Made by a program: the position numbers and the translations under genes
In this document: in pieces, positions 1 to 4,502 of the stretch
How the letters are laid out: each line of letters begins with the position of its first letter
Position numbering within the stretch: position 1 is the stretch's first letter
The notes under the pieces: model-generated
Database searches by the model: none
The model's input: the letters and a program-made list of their open reading frames with translations, nothing else
What the model was told of the DNA's origin: nothing
Assembly: GCA_040375635.1 (NCBI GenBank)
Contig: JBEISB010000083.1
Location: 1-9,566 of the forward strand
Length of the DNA: 9,566 bases
Direction: 5' to 3'
Origin: OLB11 sp040375635
GTDB taxonomy: Bacteria > Bacteroidota > Bacteroidia > Chitinophagales > Chitinophagaceae

Positions 1-2
1 CT

Positions 3-824
3 ATAGGCTGCAGTCTTGTACTTGTAGCCCTTCTTTATTTTATGGGCAACCGTAAAGCCCCCTCTTCTTCTGGTATACAATCCCCTCAGGCTCAGTCTAC
101 TCCGGCTATGGGCATGGGCGAAGAATTACCTTCCCTCAATTTCGACACCTACCAACAAGAGTCAGAAGCGGCTCTCGATAAAAATCAAAATGAGGTCTTA
201 AAACGTTTGCAATCAGCAAATGCAAAAGACAATACAGCAAGCACCCAGAAGGATTTAGCGGAGTTTTGGGAGAAGGAGAAAAATTTAAATATGGCAGCCT
301 GGCATTATAAAAAGGCAGCCTTTTTGGAAAATACAGAAAAAAGCATCACCTTTGCCGGCAATCTCTTTCTGGCTGTGATGCAAAAAACAGAAAAACCAGA
401 ATGGAGAGTATGGCAGGCAAAGGAAGCCATTGGATGTTTTAACAAAGCACTTCAATTCAATCCGGAGAATGTCGATGTAAAAATTGCCTTAGCGACTTGC
501 TATACCGAAGGCACTGGCGAAACAATGAAAGGGGTAACTCTTCTCAGAGACATTACCAGCAAAGACAGCACCAATATTGCAGCAAATGTGATTCTTGGTA
601 AGTTGGCCATTCAATCGGGACAGTTCGACAAAGCAATCAAACGTCTGGAATTAGTTCTTTCGTTACAAGCAAAAAATACAGAAGCCTTGTATTTTTTGGC
701 CGAGGCCTACAAGGGTCAAGGCAATAAGGAAAAAGCCATCGAATTGTTTGAAAAATGCAAGAAGATGGTCAACAACCCAGACTTTACGAAAGAAATTGAC
801 CAATACATTAACTCATTTAAATAA
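3..824 (+). CDS. Membrane-anchored TPR-repeat protein, 5'-partial
   Basis: A tetratricopeptide-repeat protein, probably a scaffold or assembly factor; no enzymatic motif is visible. The first in-frame ATG is at 42, but the frame stays open to the window edge and the codons before it read IGCSLVLVALLYF, the end of a hydrophobic helix. The real start therefore lies upstream and the ATG at 42 is an internal methionine. Visible layout: membrane helix (residues 1-14), a Ser/Pro/Gln-rich linker, then helical repeats from about residue 85 to the end. The clearest TPR units lie at about 140-175, 198-225 and 227-260, with the usual spacing of Ala, Gly, Leu and Tyr. The expected topology is an inner-membrane anchor with soluble repeats; which side they face cannot be told without the N-terminus. 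The stop TAA is followed by a T-run (825-833) but no hairpin, so transcription may continue into the next small gene. Partners are unknown. Confidence 0.85.
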   Translation: MGCSLVLVALLYFMGNRKAPSSSGIQSPQAQSTPAMGMGEELPSLNFDTYQQESEAALDKNQNEVLKRLQSANAKDNTASTQKDLAEFWEKEKNLNMAAWHYKKAAFLENTEKSITFAGNLFLAVMQKTEKPEWRVWQAKEAIGCFNKALQFNPENVDVKIALATCYTEGTGETMKGVTLLRDITSKDSTNIAANVILGKLAIQSGQFDKAIKRLELVLSLQAKNTEALYFLAEAYKGQGNKEKAIELFEKCKKMVNNPDFTKEIDQYINSFK

Positions 825-840
825 TTTTTTTTTAAACCGA

Positions 841-848
841 AAACTTTG
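841..848 (+). promoter_or_regulatory. Possible -7 element of the 29-codon gene
   Basis: AAACTTTG matches the Bacteroidota -7 consensus TAnnTTTG at every defined position except the first. No TTG lies at the usual distance upstream. The final G is only 5 bases before the ATG at 854, so a transcript starting here would have almost no leader. Transcription reading through from the TPR gene is the alternative. Confidence 0.35.
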
Positions 849-853
849 TAATC

Positions 854-943
854 ATGCCTTGCGGAAAGAAACGTAAACGTCACAAAATTGCTACTCACAA
901 GCGTAAAAAACGCTTAAGAAAGAACCGTCATAAGAAGAAATAA
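854..943 (+). CDS. 29-aa highly basic AURKAIP1/COX24-like (bS22/mS38-type) protein
   Basis: ATG to TAA encodes 29 residues, beginning MPCGKKRKRHK and ending KKRLRKNRHKKK. More than half the residues are Lys, Arg or His and there are no acidic residues, so it must bind nucleic acid, almost certainly rRNA. Very similar tiny proteins occur across Bacteroidota and, from memory, are annotated as AURKAIP1/COX24-domain proteins, the family of mitochondrial mS38 and actinobacterial bS22, which sit on the small ribosomal subunit. The shared pattern is a KKR-rich start, a central His and a KR-rich end. That it is a ribosomal protein here is an inference from composition and resemblance. It lies 29 bases after the TPR gene, is closed by its own terminator, and precedes the RNase G gene. 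Its length puts it below normal gene-calling limits. Being expressed alone or with the TPR gene are both possible. Confidence 0.75.
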   Translation: MPCGKKRKRHKIATHKRKKRLRKNRHKKK

Positions 944-965
944 TTTTTCCCTCTTATATTTTTTA

Positions 966-1004
966 GCACAAAGCATTTTGAAAAAAGTGCTTTGTGTCTT
1001 TTTG
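966..1004 (+). terminator. Rho-independent terminator after the 29-codon gene
   Basis: GCACAAAGCA (966-975) pairs with TGCTTTGTGT (988-997), nine Watson-Crick pairs plus one G-T. The T- and A-rich sequence between the arms can extend the stem to a small loop. CTTTTTG follows. This separates the small basic-protein gene from RNase G. Confidence 0.8.
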
Positions 1005-1042
1005 TGAACACATGATCAGGGTTGTCTGAAACAGGTGAATCT

Positions 1043-2596
1043 GTGAACAAAGAACTCGTCATTCAATCTTCCGAATCGGGGATTGAAATAGCCTTACTAG
1101 AAGATAAAAAACTAGCCGAACTCCATTTCGATAACTCGGGAGGAAGTTTTAACGTAGGCGATCTCTATTTAGGGAAACTCCGGAAAGTAATGCCCGGCTT
1201 AAATGCTGTATTCGTGGATATCGGTCACGAGAAAGATGCCTTTCTCCATTACACCGATCTCAGTCCCTATTTTAAAAGTCTCGTTAAGTTTACCGAAATG
1301 GCCATCAATGATAAGTCGAGCTCGACTTTCGATTTTGGCAAGTTCGTTACCGAACCGGAGATTGTAAAAACAGGTACGATTACGGATGTAACGCAAGGGA
1401 AGCCTAATGTATTGGTGCAAATTCTCAAAGAGCCGATTTCTGCCAAAGGTCCCCGCATTAGCTGTGAGATCTCCTTGCCAGGACGATTTATTGTGGTTAC
1501 GCCTTTCAATAATTTCGTGAATGTATCTCGCAAGATTCAATCGAACGAGGAGAGAAAACGTTTGCAACGAATTATCGAAAGCATCAAACCGAATAATTTT
1601 GGTGTGATTGTGCGTACGGCTGCAGAAGGACAAAGCTCTGCCGAGTTGCACAAAGACTTACTAAGCATCGTTGAATCTTGGAAGGCGATTCAATTCAACC
1701 TGAAAGGGGCAAAACCACCACAAAAGATTCTGAGCGAACAAAACAAAACGACCTCTCTGCTGCGTGATTTGCTTAATAAAGATTTTAACCTGATTGTAGC
1801 TAATGATAGTCATGTTGTGCAAGAAGCCAAAGACTATATCCATAGCGTTGCCCCAGGCAGAGAGAGTATTGTGAGTCATTTTCAGGGTAGCGGGAATATC
1901 TTCGATTTTCATGGTGTTTCGAAACAGGTGAAAGCCTCATTCGGTAAAACAGTATTACTCGAAGGGGGTGGGTATCTAATTATCGAACATACAGAAGCTT
2001 TACATGTTATCGATGTAAATAGCGGACATAAGTTTTCTGCGGTAAATCAAGAAGATACTGCTTTTCATATCAATCAAGAAGCTGCAAAAGAAATTGCGCG
2101 ACAACTTCGACTAAGAGATATTGGCGGTATTATTATCGTAGACTTTATCGATATGAAAAGTCCAGACCACAGACGCGATATCGTAAAAATTGTAGAAGAC
2201 CTGATGGCAACCGATAGAGCAAAACACAGTGTATTGCCACTAACGAAGTTCGGACTGCTTCAAATTACCCGTCAGCGTTTAAGGCCCGAAATTAAAATCT
2301 CAACCGGCGAAACTTGTCCAAGCTGCCAAGGGACAGGCAAGGTGCGTTCTACCCAATTATTACTCGACGATATCGAAAAACATATCAAATACTTGAAGGC
2401 CAATCTCAATACCGAACTCGAATTGCATGTACATCCTATCTTGAAATCGCATTTTACAAAAGGTCTTTTCTTTAACTCCTTATATGCTCGACTTAAAAAG
2501 AAGTACGGCAATTTTACCATTGTTGAAGATTCGGGATTTGAGTTTATTCAGTATAAATTTTTCGACAGAAATACTGGCGAAGAAATCAAATTCTAA
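1043..2596 (+). CDS. rng: Ribonuclease G (Rne/Rng family)
   Basis: Single-strand-specific endoribonuclease of the RNase E/G family, acting in mRNA decay and rRNA 5'-end maturation. An S1-like RNA-binding domain covers about residues 33-120 (VGDLYLGKLRKVMPGLNAVF, then an FVDIG segment). The catalytic Mg-binding aspartates are D324 (in IDVNSG) and D367 (in VDFID). The Zn-link cysteines are C425 and C428 (CPSC). The spacings 43 and 58 equal those between D303, D346 and C404 of E. coli RNase E, so the active site is intact. At 517 residues it has RNase G length and no RNase E degradosome scaffold tail. I prefer the GTG at 1043 because the product then begins MNKELVI, as family members do; a TTG at 1022 would add seven residues. 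No ATG is available nearby and no Shine-Dalgarno sequence is seen. It follows a terminator, so it should have its own promoter, which I could not identify. Confidence 0.93.
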   Translation: MNKELVIQSSESGIEIALLEDKKLAELHFDNSGGSFNVGDLYLGKLRKVMPGLNAVFVDIGHEKDAFLHYTDLSPYFKSLVKFTEMAINDKSSSTFDFGKFVTEPEIVKTGTITDVTQGKPNVLVQILKEPISAKGPRISCEISLPGRFIVVTPFNNFVNVSRKIQSNEERKRLQRIIESIKPNNFGVIVRTAAEGQSSAELHKDLLSIVESWKAIQFNLKGAKPPQKILSEQNKTTSLLRDLLNKDFNLIVANDSHVVQEAKDYIHSVAPGRESIVSHFQGSGNIFDFHGVSKQVKASFGKTVLLEGGGYLIIEHTEALHVIDVNSGHKFSAVNQEDTAFHINQEAAKEIARQLRLRDIGGIIIVDFIDMKSPDHRRDIVKIVEDLMATDRAKHSVLPLTKFGLLQITRQRLRPEIKISTGETCPSCQGTGKVRSTQLLLDDIEKHIKYLKANLNTELELHVHPILKSHFTKGLFFNSLYARLKKKYGNFTIVEDSGFEFIQYKFFDRNTGEEIKF

Positions 2597-2660
2597 CCCG
2601 TAATTTTTTCTTATCTCTATCTCTTGGCCCCATATTATACAGCAGTTTCGGGAGACTTCC

Positions 2661-3215
2661 TTGGTAGAATGGGTTGCCTTTTTAAGCGGTGTAGCACAAG
2701 TTTGGCTGGCGCTAAAGAACAAATCCCTGAACTTTTATTTTGGGATCCTCAGTGTGACGCTTTATAGTTGGCTTTTCTATACCCATGGACTCTATGCAGA
2801 AAGTTTGCTCAATGTTTACTATCTGATAGTCAGTATCGTCGGCATTTTTTTATGGCGCACAAAATCGGCACTGCCAATACAAAAGACAACTGGCAAAGAC
2901 TGGCAAAAAGCGACTTTTATTTTTGTGATGAGTTGGGTATTGATGGCCTGGGTGTTACAGCAGTTTACCCAAAGCACAGTCCCGATCGCAGATGCCTTTG
3001 TGAGCGCTTCGGCTTGGGCAGGCACTTGGCTCATGATACATCGACGTTTGGAGAATTGGATAATTCTGAATATCAGCAATCTGATTGCGATTCCGCTGCA
3101 ATGGTATAAAGGAATGGAACTAACCGCTTTACTAACAGTGATTTACTTCATCATTGCCCTCCGTGGTTATTGGCGATGGCGAAAGCTTTCTATAGAAAGT
3201 ACAACCCTACAATAG
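2661..3215 (+). CDS. pnuC: PnuC-family nicotinamide riboside (or related vitamin) transporter
   Basis: Integral membrane facilitator of the PnuC family, which usually takes up nicotinamide riboside for NAD synthesis, with uptake driven by intracellular phosphorylation. The 184-residue protein has about seven hydrophobic segments (roughly 4-20, 24-42, 46-65, 84-102, 110-126, 133-148 and 153-171) and the family C-terminal pattern: N, IPL, then YKG, then LTALL, then ALRGYWRWRK. The only plausible start is TTG at 2661; between the in-frame stop at 2601 and that codon there is no ATG or GTG. Two tryptophan-rich sites typical of the family are altered: IFLW at 62-65, where members often have WxxW, and WIIL at 133-136, where ENWxxW is usual. 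The substrate may therefore not be nicotinamide riboside; some PnuC relatives (PnuT) carry thiamine. The NadR-like kinase often found beside pnuC is absent. The next gene, 40 bases on, is a GyrI-like protein. Confidence 0.82.
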   Translation: MVEWVAFLSGVAQVWLALKNKSLNFYFGILSVTLYSWLFYTHGLYAESLLNVYYLIVSIVGIFLWRTKSALPIQKTTGKDWQKATFIFVMSWVLMAWVLQQFTQSTVPIADAFVSASAWAGTWLMIHRRLENWIILNISNLIAIPLQWYKGMELTALLTVIYFIIALRGYWRWRKLSIESTTLQ

Positions 3216-3255
3216 ATTCACTCTGGATTTGCAGCATTAATTTAACTTACCCACC

Positions 3256-3741
3256 ATGTTTTTACGCATCGAATGGTATCAGGGGACCTTACTCCTTGGC
3301 ATGCAACAAGTCCAAACGTTTCAAGAGCACACTACCCCTCAACTCTGGGCCCGATTTATGCCACAAGTTGCTGGCATACCAAACCGAATCGACAATTGCT
3401 TACTTTCGGCAGAAGTATTTGTTGCTGATTTTTTCAATCCATTTGATATCAAAAAAACATACAGTAAATGGGCAGGTGTGCGAGTATTGCCTCTTACCGA
3501 AACGCCCTTAGGCATGAGTCGATTGACAATTCCCAAAGGACTATATGCGGTTTTTCTGCATAAAGGTCTTGGGGCAGATGCAGAAAAAACCTATCGTCAT
3601 ATTTTTCTTGAATGGTTACCTCAATCTGGCTACTCGCTAGACCTTCGTCCCCATTTTGCCGTAATGCCGCCGGGATATACGCGCCATAACCCAGAGGCAG
3701 AAGAAGAAATTTGGATTCCTATTCTTGAAACCACAGAATAA
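3256..3741 (+). CDS. Stand-alone GyrI-like (AraC effector-binding type) protein
   Basis: A 161-residue protein made entirely of a GyrI-like/SOUL-type small-molecule-binding fold, with no helix-turn-helix. Family landmarks are TPQLWARFMP (residues 27-36), KWAGVRV (71-77), IPKGLYAVFLHKG (92-104), FLEWLPQSGYSLDLRPHF (117-134) and the C-terminal EEIWIPI (150-156). The acidic residue in EEEIWIPI is the conserved ligand-contact region of the family. Such stand-alone proteins are common in Bacteroidota; relatives bind hydrophobic or cationic ligands, or hydrolyse reactive compounds, so the role here is open. The ATG at 3256 gives the normal family length. It lies 40 bases after pnuC on the same strand with no terminator between them, so co-transcription is likely, but a functional link to the transporter is only a guess. 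Confidence 0.82.
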   Translation: MFLRIEWYQGTLLLGMQQVQTFQEHTTPQLWARFMPQVAGIPNRIDNCLLSAEVFVADFFNPFDIKKTYSKWAGVRVLPLTETPLGMSRLTIPKGLYAVFLHKGLGADAEKTYRHIFLEWLPQSGYSLDLRPHFAVMPPGYTRHNPEAEEEIWIPILETTE

Positions 3742-3745
3742 TCTG

Positions 3746-3781
3746 TCGCCTTTTCTGCCTATTCTTTCGTTTTGAAGGCGA
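3746..3781 (+). other. Weak inverted repeat after the GyrI-like gene
   Basis: TCGCCTT (3746-3752) and AAGGCGA (3775-3781) form a 7-bp stem around a 22-base loop just after the stop codon. There is no T-run downstream, so it is a poor intrinsic terminator. It could still stabilise the mRNA 3' end. Confidence 0.35.
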
Positions 3782-3806
3782 TCAAATAATAAAAAGCGCA
3801 TGGAAA

Positions 3807-3837
3807 TTGTTTTTTATCCACAATTGACCTACTTTCG
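3807..3837 (+). promoter_or_regulatory. Bacteroidota-type promoter of rpsO
   Basis: TTG (3807-3809), a 20-base spacer, then TACTTTCG (3830-3837). This matches the phylum's TTG / TAnnTTTG arrangement with the expected 19-21 base spacer and one mismatch in the -7 box. The expected start of transcription is about 3842, leaving a leader of some 30 bases that is A/T-rich and lacks a Shine-Dalgarno sequence. Confidence 0.6.
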
Positions 3838-3874
3838 CCGCGTATAAAAAATTATAAAACCTAATACTTTAAAG

Positions 3875-4147
3875 ATGTCAGTATTAACCATCGAACGCAA
3901 AAAAGAATTATTCAAAACTCACGGAGGTTCCGAAACCAATACGGGCTCTGTAGAGGCTAATATCGCTATGTTAACCGAGCGTATTAAGCATATCTCGGCT
4001 CACATGCAGGATAATAAAAAAGATTTCAGTTCCAATCGCGGATTGATTCAGTTAGTGGGTCAGCGTAAAAAACTACTTGCTTACCTGCAAAAAACAAATC
4101 TACAAGGCTACCGTGCCTTATTGGTTACCCTCGGCCTTAGAAAATAA
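3875..4147 (+). CDS. rpsO: 30S ribosomal protein uS15
   Basis: Primary-binding small-subunit protein that contacts 16S rRNA helices 20-22 and helps form the central domain and bridge B4. The product is 90 residues, the usual 89-90. Family landmarks are the THGGSETNTGSVEANIAMLT segment (residues 15-34), the RI-x-HISAHMQDNKKD helix (about 36-50) and SNRGLIQLVGQRKKLLAYL (53-71), which covers most rRNA contacts. The ATG at 3875 is the only sensible start. It has its own promoter and a strong terminator, yet is followed by pnp, the same order as in enterobacteria, where uS15 and PNPase are each autoregulated at the RNA level. Whether that regulation exists here cannot be seen. Confidence 0.98.
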   Translation: MSVLTIERKKELFKTHGGSETNTGSVEANIAMLTERIKHISAHMQDNKKDFSSNRGLIQLVGQRKKLLAYLQKTNLQGYRALLVTLGLRK

Positions 4148-4158
4148 CATTCGAAAGC

Positions 4159-4192
4159 ATTCCCAACTCACAAGGTTGGGAATCGCCTTTTT
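4159..4192 (+). terminator. Rho-independent terminator of rpsO
   Basis: ATTCCCAAC (4159-4167) and GTTGGGAAT (4175-4183) form a perfect 9-bp stem around a 7-base loop (TCACAAG), followed by CGCCTTTTT. It ends the rpsO message 12 bases after the stop and should largely uncouple rpsO from pnp. Confidence 0.88.
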
Positions 4193-4242
4193 AAGGAGGT
4201 ATTTCTATCTTGTCAATAATCAATCCGCCCTTATCTGCTTGA
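4193..4242 (+). other. Perfect Shine-Dalgarno octamer plus 10-codon reading frame
   Basis: AAGGAGGT (4193-4200) is fully complementary to the 3' end of 16S rRNA. Nine bases later TTG (4210) opens ten codons (MSIINPPLSA) ending at TGA 4240-4242. The stop codon lies inside the first arm of the hairpin at 4238-4258. I do not claim it is translated; it is recorded because Shine-Dalgarno sequences are avoided in this phylum. It could be chance. Confidence 0.25.
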
Positions 4243-4266
4243 GGGTACTCAATTCAAGATTTTTTT
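4238..4266 (+). terminator. Terminator-like hairpin in the pnp upstream region
   Basis: CTTGA (4238-4242) can pair with TCAAG (4254-4258) and is followed by seven T (4260-4266). The overlapping arms TTGAG (4239-4243) and CTCAA (4248-4252) form a competing 5-bp stem with a GGTA loop. Both stems are short, so this is a weak terminator at best. Confidence 0.3.
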
Positions 4267-4401
4267 GTCAAGATTGTCGATACGGGTATTCTGTCTTTTT
4301 TCAGACTTTACAGAAGATTTGGTGCTCATGAGCTAGCCACATTCCCATCAAACGGGTTGAATTTTCTATATGTATTTGATTTACCCTATTCGTATTCGCT
4401 A

Positions 4402-4418
4402 CCGTTTCGTATAAACGG
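4402..4418 (+). repeat. Inverted repeat upstream of pnp
   Basis: CCGTTT (4402-4407), a 5-base spacer (CGTAT), then AAACGG (4413-4418): perfect 6-bp arms about 90 bases before the pnp start. It could be an operator or, if transcribed, a small leader hairpin. No regulator is implied by neighbouring genes. Confidence 0.4.
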
Positions 4419-4448
4419 CTCACCAAAAGATGTACTTCCTAAGGATTG

Positions 4449-4456
4449 GACTTTCG
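4449..4456 (+). promoter_or_regulatory. Candidate -7 element of pnp
   Basis: GACTTTCG resembles TAnnTTTG and shares the octamer ACTTTCGC (4450-4457) with the rpsO -7 region (3831-3838). It would give a leader of about 40 bases. No TTG lies at the expected distance upstream, so support rests on the shared octamer and position. Confidence 0.35.
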
Positions 4457-4502
4457 CACAAATTTATACCTCCGTATCATTAACGATTAAAAACAAAACA
4501 TC

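Larger units (their letters stand above)
4148..4502 (+). other. 355-base rpsO-pnp intergenic region
   Basis: No convincing gene is present. Beyond the entries listed separately, it contains the 10-bp palindrome GCTCATGAGC (4324-4333) and a TCAAGATT direct repeat (4254-4261 and 4268-4275). A weak promoter-like pair also occurs: TTG (4376-4378), 21 bases, TACCGTTTCG (4400-4409), with one base too many in the -7 box. The last 15 bases before the pnp ATG are A-rich with no Shine-Dalgarno sequence, as is usual in Bacteroidota. The 84-codon open frame at 4077-4331 overlaps rpsO and looks non-coding. Confidence 0.6.

Noticed and set aside
1199..1651. 150-codon minus-strand open frame inside rng
   Set aside because: It lies opposite the intact S1 and catalytic region of RNase G and has no family features.
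2624..2650. Possible promoter in front of pnuC
   Set aside because: TTG at 2624 and CAGTTTCG at 2643 match only partly and the spacer is 16 bases, too short for a Bacteroidota promoter.
2597..2660. Possible TPP or NAD-related riboswitch before pnuC
   Set aside because: The spacer is only 64 bases and shows no conserved riboswitch core or stable helices.
4077..4331. 84-codon open frame overlapping the end of rpsO
   Set aside because: It runs out of frame through rpsO, then through the rpsO terminator and T-rich spacer, with no recognisable protein features.
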